A stretch of 61,614 bases of DNA from CAZZEX01 sp964653285 (GTDB lineage: Bacteria > Chloroflexota > Anaerolineae > B4-G1): NCBI GenBank assembly GCA_964653285.1, contig CAZZEX010000020.1:1-61614 (forward strand), read 5' to 3'. Below the pieces are notes generated by a model. The model made no database searches, had not been told where the DNA came from, and worked only from the letters and a program-made list of their open reading frames with translations. This document shows, piece after piece, positions 48,969-57,087 of the stretch. A program made the translations under genes and the position numbers. Positions within the stretch are counted from its first letter, which is position 1. Each line of letters starts with the position of its first letter.

Positions 48969-50882
48969 ATGAGCGAACAATGGACAGATTGGAAACGCGA
49001 TGTGCTTGATCCGCTGTTGACCGGCCCACCCGGCCACGTTGACACCGATGCCCCAGTGGCTATCCTCAGCGCCGACGCAGACAAGGTGCAGGAGTACGTC
49101 TTCGAGTCGGCGCGGCTGCCGGAGATCCGTGGGGGCAGTATGCTGCTCCAGGAACTCAACGAAAAGGTAGCAGGGCTGGTGGAGCAGGCTGTGGCCCCGT
49201 CCGTAGGTCCATCTTGCGTGATTTATAAAGGTGGCGGAAGCCTGCTGGCAATCGTGCCTGACGATGCCGAGTTGCTGGCCGAACTCAAGCACGATATCGA
49301 GTCGCTTTACCCGAAGCATACCGGCGTGGCCACGACGACCTGTGTCACCTACAGCACGACCGCCAGCGAATTGCTTGGTGGTTACGGCACGGTCACGTTG
49401 GAGGCGGTGAACGCGCTACGCCAGGCATACCCTGCCGACTGGAGCCGTATCGCCGCCGGTTATGAGGTCTATGGCCAGGATGGCAAGCCACCCGGCGAAA
49501 TTTCGCAGAAGGATTTCAACGCTCACCGGGGATTCGGCCAGATGGTCAAATTGGCGGGGGTGGCGCTGCGCTGCCGCAAGGATGGCCGCCCCCTGGTTCC
49601 CTTCTACGAGGCCCTGCCCCACGCCCAGCGCTGTCGTTCTTGTGGATTGCGACCCGCTGTCGAGATCGCCCGTTACTTTGGTGAGGAGTGGCCCTTGTGC
49701 GAACCTTGCACTCGTAAACTAGAAGGCTGGCGGGAGCTGCGTAGCCGATGGACGCAACGCTTTGAGAAATGGTTGGGAGAGGAGGGGCGAGAAGAACTGA
49801 CAGAGGACTATTACGCGGCCGATCATCCCAAGGCCCGTGGCCGCCCCCAGGACGTAGATGAAATTGGTCAGGCTTGCCCCACTCGTCCGGGGTACATCGG
49901 CTTCATTTACGCTGATGGTGACCGGATCGGCTCCTTGTTGGAGTCCTGCGGCACCCCGGCAGCTTACAAGGCCACCAGTGAGGCCTTGCATCGAGCTACC
50001 AGGACGGTGGTGTTCCGCGCCCTCGCTGAGCTGACGTGCGCGACAGAAGTCAAGCGTACCGAATACGACGAGGACGGTAACCCACGGCCACATCGTGTCG
50101 AGATGCTTATCCATCCCTTCGAGATTATCATCGTCGGCGGCGATGACGTGCTTTTGATGGTCCCCGGCGACGTGGCCTTGCCCTTGGCGGTGCAGATCTG
50201 CGAGTTGTTCGGTGCGGAAATGGCCAAGCGCCTGCCAGACAGTCGGCCCGTGACGATGTCGGCCGGCGTGGTCATCGCCGACGTACACAACCCGATACGT
50301 GCCCTGCGTGATGTGGCCAGGCAATTGTTGAAGAGCGCCAAGCGGCGCGCGCACGACACGCAGGCCCCGGCACTCGATTTTCTGGTGCTTAAGTCGCAGA
50401 GCATGCTGCGCCGTGACCTCAAGGACTTGCGGTCTACTTATCCTCTCAAACTACCAGGCGTGGGGGAGGGCGATGCCCTCAGGCTGACCGGCGCGCCCTA
50501 CACGTTGAAGAGGATGAAGATCCTGCTGTATCTCCTGCGGCAGATGCGCCTGACCAACTTCCCCGCCAGCCAGTTGCACCGGCTGGTCGAGGGCCTCCAC
50601 GAGGGCCGGGAGCGCGGCTCGCTCTTCTTCCTCTACCAGCAGGCCCGCCTGCACGAGCGCGAGACGGGGGCCATTCTGCAGGAGCTTGTAGACGCATGGC
50701 ACTTCGAGGAGAAGGAACCCATTCCGTGGAATCGTGTCGAGCGCGACCCAGACGCTCAGGTGAAGTTCACCAGCATCTTGCCCGATTTGGCCGACCTGTA
50801 CGACTTCGTTCCCGTCAAAGGGAAGGGGCTTGAACTCTGGGATGTAATACTGAAGGAGGTGTTTGATGCGCTATCGCGTTGA
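48969..50882 (+). CDS. cas10: Cas10 of a type III-D-like CRISPR system (no HD domain, GGDD intact)
   Basis: A 637-residue Cas10. It begins directly with the first palm domain (SADADKVQEYVFESARLPEI, GGGSLLAIVP), so the HD nuclease domain is absent. The zinc finger is C222, C225, C244, C247. The second palm has YADGDRIG (314-321) and the cyclase motif GGDD at 390-393, followed by the C-terminal small-subunit-like helical domain. It should make cyclic oligoadenylates on target binding but not cut DNA by HD. ATG 48969 follows TTGGAGGTGCCC; the GTG at 48933 has no such site. The next gene overlaps by 17 bases. Confidence 0.92.
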   Translation: MSEQWTDWKRDVLDPLLTGPPGHVDTDAPVAILSADADKVQEYVFESARLPEIRGGSMLLQELNEKVAGLVEQAVAPSVGPSCVIYKGGGSLLAIVPDDAELLAELKHDIESLYPKHTGVATTTCVTYSTTASELLGGYGTVTLEAVNALRQAYPADWSRIAAGYEVYGQDGKPPGEISQKDFNAHRGFGQMVKLAGVALRCRKDGRPLVPFYEALPHAQRCRSCGLRPAVEIARYFGEEWPLCEPCTRKLEGWRELRSRWTQRFEKWLGEEGREELTEDYYAADHPKARGRPQDVDEIGQACPTRPGYIGFIYADGDRIGSLLESCGTPAAYKATSEALHRATRTVVFRALAELTCATEVKRTEYDEDGNPRPHRVEMLIHPFEIIIVGGDDVLLMVPGDVALPLAVQICELFGAEMAKRLPDSRPVTMSAGVVIADVHNPIRALRDVARQLLKSAKRRAHDTQAPALDFLVLKSQSMLRRDLKDLRSTYPLKLPGVGEGDALRLTGAPYTLKRMKILLYLLRQMRLTNFPASQLHRLVEGLHEGRERGSLFFLYQQARLHERETGAILQELVDAWHFEEKEPIPWNRVERDPDAQVKFTSILPDLADLYDFVPVKGKGLELWDVILKEVFDALSR

Positions 50883-51558
50883 TCTGCGTGTACACTTCGA
50901 CGGCGCGTTCAACGTCGGCGCTGGGGCGATGGGCGGCTCACCGTCCCCGCGCCCGATGCTGACCGATTGGCAGGGCCTGCCGGTGGTTCCGGCCTCGTCC
51001 CTCAAGGGTCGCCTGCGGCACACGTGCAAGCAACTGGCAGAGGCGCTGGGCCAGAAAACCTGCGACGCTCCGGTGGCTGAGAAGATGTGCCCATTTTATG
51101 AACTCGATGGGGATGAGGAATTCTGCCCCATCTGCTGCCTGTTCGGTTCCCCCTGGCTGGAATCTCACTTGACCTTTACCGATCTGACCCTCAAGGAGCC
51201 GGTGTTTCTGGTTGAGGGCAGAATACCGCCGCGCACCAGCCTGCGCTACGGTGTGGGGCTGTCGCGGCACCGCCGCGTGGCCCAGGATAAACTACTCTAC
51301 ACCAGCGAGGTCTTCCTGCCCGGCAGCACGGTGACCTTAGGCGGTGAGATCCATGGGTGGCTCGATAGGGAAGAGGATTTGGGGCTACTGGTCGCCGGAC
51401 TGGAGAATCTGGTGGCTTTGGGGGGCAGCAAGAGCACAGGGATGGGCTGGTGTGACCTGGAGTTCGAGATTTATCGCCTCGAGGAGGACGATAGCGAAAC
51501 CCTGTTAGCGGCGGAGGACTTGCGACGGAGGTGGGTGCAATGCACACCAAGCGCTTAG
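50866..51558 (+). CDS. Cas7-family RAMP protein (Csm3-like)
   Basis: A 230-residue Cas7-like backbone protein with the RAMP motif VVPASSLKGRLRH (about 40-52), a cysteine set (MCPFYEL, FCPICCLFGSPWL) that may bind zinc, and a glycine-rich GGSKSTGMGW near the end. Aligned by eye with Csm3, the position of the target-cleaving Asp is Pro28 here (PSPRPMLTD against DMPVLKD in the later paralogue), so this subunit may not cut RNA. ATG 50866 follows GGAGGTGTTTG and overlaps cas10. Confidence 0.87.
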   Translation: MRYRVDLRVHFDGAFNVGAGAMGGSPSPRPMLTDWQGLPVVPASSLKGRLRHTCKQLAEALGQKTCDAPVAEKMCPFYELDGDEEFCPICCLFGSPWLESHLTFTDLTLKEPVFLVEGRIPPRTSLRYGVGLSRHRRVAQDKLLYTSEVFLPGSTVTLGGEIHGWLDREEDLGLLVAGLENLVALGGSKSTGMGWCDLEFEIYRLEEDDSETLLAAEDLRRRWVQCTPSA

Positions 51559-52745
51559 AGTTACAGATTTCGCTGAAGTCGCCGCTGATGATAGGCAGCG
51601 ATGGACAAAGCACGCTCTACAACCAGACCCGCGACTACATCCCTGGCTCTGCCCTACGGGGCACGCTGGCCAGTGCGATGACCGTTGCGGGGGCGGGGGA
51701 GACGCTGGCTGAACTCTTTGGCAACCAGAATCTTGCGCCGGTTTTTGAGAACCTGTATCCGTCGCGCGGCGGCGGGCAGACCTACCCCGCGCCGCTCTCA
51801 GCACGGACGTGCAAGTACTATGGCGGCTTCAGGTCACAGAAGGGCGAGCATCATGGCGTCGTTGATGTCCTCATCCGGCAGGCAATCTTCGAACCGCTGC
51901 TTGAGGCGCGGGTAGGCCTGCCGTGCCTGTACGAGCCGCGCTGCCCTGAGTGTCACAGCGCGGTCGAGTCGCTGGATGGGTACTACGAGGGTATGCCGGG
52001 GCAGTATGAGCAAACGACCACGCCGGTGCGGCGCATCTCCCGCACGGCGATTGATCGCCGGCGACAGACAGCAGCCGACCGGTTGCTCTATACCATAGAG
52101 ACCATGGAGCCGGGCAAGCGGGGGAAGTCCCCTCTCTTGTTTCGCGGAGCAGTCCTCTGCACCGAGGCTCAGGAAGCGACCTTAGGACGCTGGCTGCCTC
52201 GAGTCAAGAGCATCGGCGGCGGGCGCTCGCGGGGGCTGGGGCGCGTCGAAGTAGAGATACTATCCTGGGCGGACGATTCGCTCCCTGCGTTGAGGGAAAG
52301 GTTGGGGCAATTTGATGCGGCGGTACGGGCCGAATGGCGCTTCTACCAGCGCGTGGCCGGGGTTGAGCCCCTCGCCGACGATGCGCGGTTCTTCAGTGTT
52401 GACCTGGTGTCGCCAGCGTTCTTGACCCATCACAGCCTGCCTGCTACTCATCCCGCTTTGGAGTACCTGGGATTGCCAGTGGAGGCTGTGCGGCTTTGGA
52501 AAGCGATCAGCCGTCAGACTGTGATGGGCGGCTGGCACATGGGCGGGAAGCTGCCCCGGCGGACGGCGCTGGCGACGGAGATGGGCAGCGTGTTCATGTA
52601 CCGGACGGAGGGCCTTTCGTTGGATGACCTGGAGGCCGGGTTGCAGAAACTCGAACTCGTGGGACTGGGAGCGGAGCGATCTCGCGGCTTTGGCCGGGTG
52701 TTGGTCTCCAGTCCCATTCATTACCAGGCGGAGGAGGCACGATGA
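51540..52745 (+). CDS. csx10: Csx10-like RAMP protein
   Basis: A 401-residue RAMP protein, the Cas5-position subunit typical of type III-D: LQISLKSPLMIGSDGQS at the start, YIPGSALRGTLA, a cysteine set in CLYEPRCPECHS, GGGRSRGLGRVEVEI in the middle and a second RAMP half ending GAERSRGFGRVLV. The duplicated fold and size point to Csx10. It likely caps the crRNA 5' tag. ATG 51540 has GGAGGTG eight bases upstream and overlaps the previous gene by 19 bases. Confidence 0.85.
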   Translation: MHTKRLELQISLKSPLMIGSDGQSTLYNQTRDYIPGSALRGTLASAMTVAGAGETLAELFGNQNLAPVFENLYPSRGGGQTYPAPLSARTCKYYGGFRSQKGEHHGVVDVLIRQAIFEPLLEARVGLPCLYEPRCPECHSAVESLDGYYEGMPGQYEQTTTPVRRISRTAIDRRRQTAADRLLYTIETMEPGKRGKSPLLFRGAVLCTEAQEATLGRWLPRVKSIGGGRSRGLGRVEVEILSWADDSLPALRERLGQFDAAVRAEWRFYQRVAGVEPLADDARFFSVDLVSPAFLTHHSLPATHPALEYLGLPVEAVRLWKAISRQTVMGGWHMGGKLPRRTALATEMGSVFMYRTEGLSLDDLEAGLQKLELVGLGAERSRGFGRVLVSSPIHYQAEEAR

Positions 52746-53227
52746 GCGAGCAAGAAAACGTCAAACAGATAGAGCGGGAAGCAGAGCGGAAAGCAGTACG
52801 GCGGCGGATGGCGGTCCAGCATTACGTGGAACTGGGGATGAATCGCATCGTCCAGGATATGCGCGATTTGGTGGACCAGACCGGCATCGTCAACAGCCGG
52901 ATGGAGAAGCACCAGATCAGCAATGTGCTGGCTGTGGCCCTGGAGACGCCCAGCGTCGAGGAAGTGAAGACCTTCATCCTGTACCAGGCTGGCCGTGATG
53001 TATCCGGCACGAGCTGGCGGCGGAAGAACTTCGGGGACAACCTGGCTAAGGCACTGGACGACCTGCACGAGACCGCTAGAAGCGTCGTCGGTGAGGTCAT
53101 GCGGGCCGGTGAGCCGAAAGCCCGAGATATTGACGAGGTGTGGATTGAGTTGGCGCGTCGGTACCTGGGACAACTCAACCGCTACTTCTACTATCGAAAG
53201 GAGGCCGCGCGATGGCCCAAGAGTTAG
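52742..53227 (+). CDS. Type III small subunit (Cas11-like)
   Basis: A 161-residue, almost wholly helical protein: charged N-terminus, then VELGMNRIVQDMRDLVDQTG, and the C-terminal VWIELARRYLGQLNRYFYYRK. Size, helical character and position between Csx10 and the Csm3-like genes fit the small subunit (Cas11/Csm2-like) that lines the target RNA. ATG overlaps the Csx10 stop by four bases (ATGA). Sequence similarity in this family is weak, so the call rests largely on context. Confidence 0.7.
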   Translation: MSEQENVKQIEREAERKAVRRRMAVQHYVELGMNRIVQDMRDLVDQTGIVNSRMEKHQISNVLAVALETPSVEEVKTFILYQAGRDVSGTSWRRKNFGDNLAKALDDLHETARSVVGEVMRAGEPKARDIDEVWIELARRYLGQLNRYFYYRKEAARWPKS

Positions 53228-54081
53228 TTGATTTCAGCGTCTTTCACAGCCGCCTGAGGGTGGTCGGTACGCTGCACCTGGAGACGGCCATGCGCATCGG
53301 CGCAGGCGGAGGAGGCGGGGCCACCGAGCAGGATATGCCGGTGCTGAAAGACCTGGTAGGTCGGCCATACATCCCCGGCAGTTCGTTCAAGGGCGCCTGC
53401 CGCGCCCACCTGGAGGCGCTGTTGCGAGGGATAGACCCAGCCTTGGCTTGTCTTAGCACAGACACCGCTGCTCGCTTTAGTGATAGACTTAACGCAGTGC
53501 CCGGCTGCCTGAGCCAGGGGGACGTTGACGAATTGAAGGACAAGTACGGCGACAACCCTGCAGAGCTGGCCCGCCATATCCTGAAACGCTCCTGTTGGAC
53601 CTGTAGGTTGTGCGGCGCACCCTGGCTGGCCTCAAAACTGATGGTGCGCGACATGCCAGTCGTGGCCGATACCTGGTTCGACCGCTACCTGATCCGCGAT
53701 GGGATCGCGATTGACCGCGACACCGAGACCGTGGGCCGGGGATTGAAGTTCGACTACGAGGCTGTACCGGCAGGCACGGCTTTCCACTTCGAGATGGTGG
53801 TGGAAAACGGTACCAAGGCCGAGCTGGGGCTGGCCTTGCTGGGGCTGCGGGAGTTCGAGGATGGTTTCGTGACTTTGGGTGGCGGCCGTTCGCGCGGACT
53901 AGGGCAGGTGAGACTGGAAGTGGGTTGGGAGCAGGCTACCCTGGTGACAAAAGACAGTCTGCGCGCCTACCTGCTGGATCGAGAGGCGGCGGAAAGTGCG
54001 CTGGCCGATGAAGCGCAGCGCCGGGAGTATTGGCAGGCCTTCTTGGATGCCATCGGCGAAGGGGGGAGCGAACATGCATAA
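53212..54081 (+). CDS. Cas7-family RAMP protein (Csm3-like), likely RNA-cleaving
   Basis: A 289-residue Csm3-type protein: RIGAGGGGGATEQDMPVLKD, PYIPGSSFKGACRAHLE, a cysteine pair set (CWTCRLCGAPWLASKL) and GGGRSRGLGQVRLEV. Asp41 in EQDMPVLKD matches the catalytic Asp of Csm3, so this subunit should cleave target RNA. ATG 53212 follows GAAAGGAGGCCGCGCG and overlaps the small-subunit gene by 16 bases. Confidence 0.88.
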   Translation: MAQELVDFSVFHSRLRVVGTLHLETAMRIGAGGGGGATEQDMPVLKDLVGRPYIPGSSFKGACRAHLEALLRGIDPALACLSTDTAARFSDRLNAVPGCLSQGDVDELKDKYGDNPAELARHILKRSCWTCRLCGAPWLASKLMVRDMPVVADTWFDRYLIRDGIAIDRDTETVGRGLKFDYEAVPAGTAFHFEMVVENGTKAELGLALLGLREFEDGFVTLGGGRSRGLGQVRLEVGWEQATLVTKDSLRAYLLDREAAESALADEAQRREYWQAFLDAIGEGGSEHA

Positions 54082-55000
54082 GCGACTGGTGAACGAACTG
54101 CGGCTGGACTTTGATATTGCTCCGCAAGGCCCGCTGCTGATTAAGTCGGGGCAGGAGGCCGGGGGCGACCCCACGCTGTTGGATATGAACTTTGTGCGTA
54201 CTACCCACGCCGACATGGGCTGGACGGTCTATCTGCCCGGTTCCAGTCTCAAGGGTGCCGTGCGCAGTTACTGTGAGAAGATCGGCCGCACAGTGGGGTT
54301 AGATGTGTGCAATCCCCTGACCGACGAGTCCTGCGGTCGCAGGCTGGGATCGGATCCTAAGATGAGGATGGCCAGCGGTGCTGAGATCTATCAAAGGCTG
54401 TGTCCCATCTGTCGCCTGTTCGGGCACACGGTGATGGCGGGACACGCCTGGTTCTCCGATGCCTACCCTACAGCAGAGACAATAGAGGCTGTCAACGACA
54501 CGGAGGAGCGCGACGGGGTGGCCATTGACCGCATCTCCGGCGCGGTGGCCGTGGGGCCTTTCCAGTTAGAGGTGGTGACGCGCGGCGTCTTCCAGGCCAG
54601 ACTGACGGTGCGCAACTTTCAACTCTGGCAAGTGGGGCTGCTGGCCGTGGCGCTGCGCGACATGACCGATGGGCGGGTACCCCTGGGCTACGGCAAGTCC
54701 CGGGGACTGGGGCAGGTGAGTCTCACTTACCGAAAATTGCAAGTCTCCTACCCCGGTCAGTTCGGCCAGACCGAGGGATTGGATTTCGGCACTGCGCTAT
54801 ACGGCGTGACTGCCTTCGGCATCAAGGAGGACTACGGTTTCTTCCCCGAAGAGCCCTTGCCGCTGCCTTCCCCGCACAGGGTGGAGACCGCGTGGGGTCG
54901 GGCCACCCTCACTTTTGGTGGCGCGGACGAAATTGGGCCGCTGCTTGAAGCCACGGTGCGGCCCTGGGCCGAGTATGTGACACACTCAGCAGGAGGCTAA
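54074..55000 (+). CDS. Cas7-family RAMP protein (Csm3-like), second
   Basis: A 308-residue paralogue: LLIKSGQEAGGDPTLLDMNF, VYLPGSSLKGAVRSYCEK, cysteines in CPICRLFGHTVMAGHAWFSD, and GYGKSRGLGQVSLTY. Asp37 (LLDMNFVRT) lies at the likely catalytic position. In type III-D several different Cas7 proteins build the backbone, each encoded once. ATG 54074 overlaps the preceding stop by eight bases. Confidence 0.87.
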   Translation: MHKRLVNELRLDFDIAPQGPLLIKSGQEAGGDPTLLDMNFVRTTHADMGWTVYLPGSSLKGAVRSYCEKIGRTVGLDVCNPLTDESCGRRLGSDPKMRMASGAEIYQRLCPICRLFGHTVMAGHAWFSDAYPTAETIEAVNDTEERDGVAIDRISGAVAVGPFQLEVVTRGVFQARLTVRNFQLWQVGLLAVALRDMTDGRVPLGYGKSRGLGQVSLTYRKLQVSYPGQFGQTEGLDFGTALYGVTAFGIKEDYGFFPEEPLPLPSPHRVETAWGRATLTFGGADEIGPLLEATVRPWAEYVTHSAGG

Positions 55001-55004
55001 TGTC

Positions 55005-55577
55005 ATGGAAGGACAACCGCAAGTCTACCATCGCCGCGTCGCCGCCAATAAGTGGATAAGCGTGGTGGATGGATTCAAGAACAGGGTCGAGTTCATCTAC
55101 GCCGAGGAGCCGGCCGACCTGCACTTGACCGGGTATTGTTGCCCGGAGGCAAGCTGGAGCCACGGGCGGGCTTTCGGCCCGACGTTGGAAGTGCGTTGGA
55201 CGCTGCGGTACGATGGGCAGGTGGATTTGCTCTTGATCTCTGAGCGTGAACCTTGCCCGGAGGGCTGGGAGCCTGTCTCCGTAGCTGGTGATGAAGGGCC
55301 GTTGGAGGTTGACGAGTCCAAGAAGAGCAAGTGGGTAATGCTCGTGGGGACCCACCGCCGCCACCTGGCTTCGACGCACCGCAAGGCGGGGCAGGAAGTG
55401 CCTCACGAGTGGATTGAGACGCGCATCCCGCGTCCGTTGGTGTATCCCTTGCCTGAAAAGTCCAAGCCGAAGCGCTGGGCGCGGCTCAAGGTGATCATCT
55501 ACCGGGCCGCCAGTCGGCCGGTATTGACCCGCATGGTGGGTGTGGAGGAGGAAACGAGAGATGTCAAGCCATTATGA
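55005..55577 (+). CDS. Csx19-like type III-D accessory protein (tentative)
   Basis: A 190-residue protein with EEPADLHLTGYCCPEASWSH, GRAFGPTLEVRW and VDLLLISEREP, then a basic C-terminus (PEKSKPKRWARLKV). Its order between Csm3-like genes and a large RAMP gene, and the E.W..GRAFG..LEVRW pattern, fit Csx19 (TIGR03984-like), a protein of unknown role found only in type III-D loci. The assignment is from memory of the pattern and from position. ATG follows AGGAGGCTAATGTC with a 4-base gap. Confidence 0.55.
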   Translation: MEGQPQVYHRRVAANKWISVVDGFKNRVEFIYAEEPADLHLTGYCCPEASWSHGRAFGPTLEVRWTLRYDGQVDLLLISEREPCPEGWEPVSVAGDEGPLEVDESKKSKWVMLVGTHRRHLASTHRKAGQEVPHEWIETRIPRPLVYPLPEKSKPKRWARLKVIIYRAASRPVLTRMVGVEEETRDVKPL

Positions 55578-56550
55578 ACGGCCCCAATCGCCCAAACCGT
55601 ATGCTTTTGTGCCCATCGCGCCTTTGCGGCCCGAGGTGACGGTCGGGCACGAACGGTTGCGCACCGGCCACTACACCGGACGCCTGCTGTACGAGTTGCG
55701 GGTGCTGACGCCGTTGTTCGTGGCGAGCGGCAGTTACGCCCTGGGGGAGGAGGTCGGCTATCCCGATGAGCCGGTGCTGCGTGATTGCTACCGGGTTAAG
55801 GGTACGCCCGCCATCCCCGGCTCCTCCCTCAAGGGGGTAGTGCGGAGCATCGCCGAGGCGGTCAGCCCGTCGTGTGTCACCGTCACCCGCCTGGACAAGC
55901 GGCTGATTCCTCACCAAGACCTGCCGCGGGACGAGCGATGCCAGCCCAATAACGCCTGCCCGGCCTGCTCCATCTTCGGGCGGATGAACCGGATGAGCAA
56001 GGTCTTTTTCGGCGATGCGAAGTTAGTGCATGGCGGCACACAGTTGTACCGGCTCCCGGCCCTCTACGCCCCACGCGCGCATCGGGCCAGGCGCACCTAC
56101 CAGGAAGACGGGCAGTTCAAGGGCCGCAAGTTCTACTACCACGCGCGTCCCGGAGAGGACTCCCGGCGACCACCGGTGGTCGTGATTGCGCCGAAAAGCC
56201 GGTTGCAGGGAGGGTTAGATTTCGAGAACCTGACCGGCCCGGAACTGGGGCTGCTGTGCTACGCTTTGGGCTTTGACGGCAGCATCACGCTCAAACTGGG
56301 CGGCGGTAAGCCAGTTGGCCTCGGTACGCTGCGTATCGCATGGGCGCGGCTCACGCTGTGGGATGGCTCCGACTTCACCCGGGCGCGACCGGAGCCGGAT
56401 GTCCTGGAGGGAGACCAGATGATTGGCTTTATCGGGGAGCGGATGCAGGAGGCGATCAGGGGCGGATTGATCCTCAGGGAGCAACATCACGCCCTGCGGG
56501 AGATATTGCGCTATCCCACCGACCGCGAGGCCCCCACCGGGATGTACTGA
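55561..56550 (+). CDS. Large RAMP protein of type III-D (Cas7-like)
   Basis: A 329-residue RAMP protein: LLYELRVLTPLFVASGSYAL, DEPVLRDCYRVKG with Asp69 at the candidate catalytic position, PAIPGSSLKGVVRSIAE, a cysteine set in NNACPACSIFGR, and the glycine-rich LKLGGGKPVGLGTLRI. It fits the family TIGR03986-like RAMPs that close type III-D backbones. ATG 55561 overlaps the previous gene by 17 bases and follows GGAGGAAACGAG. Confidence 0.82.
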   Translation: MSSHYERPQSPKPYAFVPIAPLRPEVTVGHERLRTGHYTGRLLYELRVLTPLFVASGSYALGEEVGYPDEPVLRDCYRVKGTPAIPGSSLKGVVRSIAEAVSPSCVTVTRLDKRLIPHQDLPRDERCQPNNACPACSIFGRMNRMSKVFFGDAKLVHGGTQLYRLPALYAPRAHRARRTYQEDGQFKGRKFYYHARPGEDSRRPPVVVIAPKSRLQGGLDFENLTGPELGLLCYALGFDGSITLKLGGGKPVGLGTLRIAWARLTLWDGSDFTRARPEPDVLEGDQMIGFIGERMQEAIRGGLILREQHHALREILRYPTDREAPTGMY

Positions 56551-56564
56551 TAGGGAGGGGAACG

Positions 56565-56927
56565 ATGAGGAAGAGAATCGTCCTGACCCGCGAGGAGTTT
56601 GCCACAGCCGACGCGCTGGCCCGCGAACTGGCCCCCGACGTGGATCGCAACGAACTGGGCAAAGTCATCTCCTACTTCCAGCGCACGCAAAGCAAGGAGA
56701 AGCTCTTCGATCTACTGGACCGCCTGCCGCGTTCCGGCTACGTGCGCAGCAAGCGCACTCATGAGTACCTGCGGCGCATCGCCGGGGCGTGCCGGCGCCA
56801 CCTGAAGAGGGTAGAGGGAGACCGCCGGGCACTGGCTGTGCTGGGCTGGAGTTTCCGGCTGATGACGCGCTACCAGACAGAGAGCGGGCAGCGATATGCG
56901 CGGGGGAGGCAGAAGCGTCGTCGGTGA
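56565..56927 (+). CDS. Small basic protein of unknown function in the cas operon
   Basis: A 120-residue, helical, strongly basic protein (VDRNELGKVISYFQRTQSKE, RSGYVRSKRTHEYLRRIAGA, then RRHLKRVEGDRRAL and a C-terminal GRQKRRR). I do not recognise it. The size and charge suggest an RNA-binding helical subunit, perhaps a second Cas11-like piece, but that is a guess from context. ATG 56565 follows GGGAGGGGAACG, 14 bases after the RAMP gene, so it belongs to the operon. Confidence 0.6.
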   Translation: MRKRIVLTREEFATADALARELAPDVDRNELGKVISYFQRTQSKEKLFDLLDRLPRSGYVRSKRTHEYLRRIAGACRRHLKRVEGDRRALAVLGWSFRLMTRYQTESGQRYARGRQKRRR

Positions 56928-57087
56928 AAGATACACTAACCTGGAGAGGCAGGTCGCACAGGCATAGGCTTTAGACGAGCCAGGATATGTCTTTCCTTAT
57001 GACCGTGAGTGATCAGGCACTTGCATCTTTGTCCCAAGAGAGACACGAAACAGCATTCACTGAGATATCCGAACTGGAGGATTTCAG

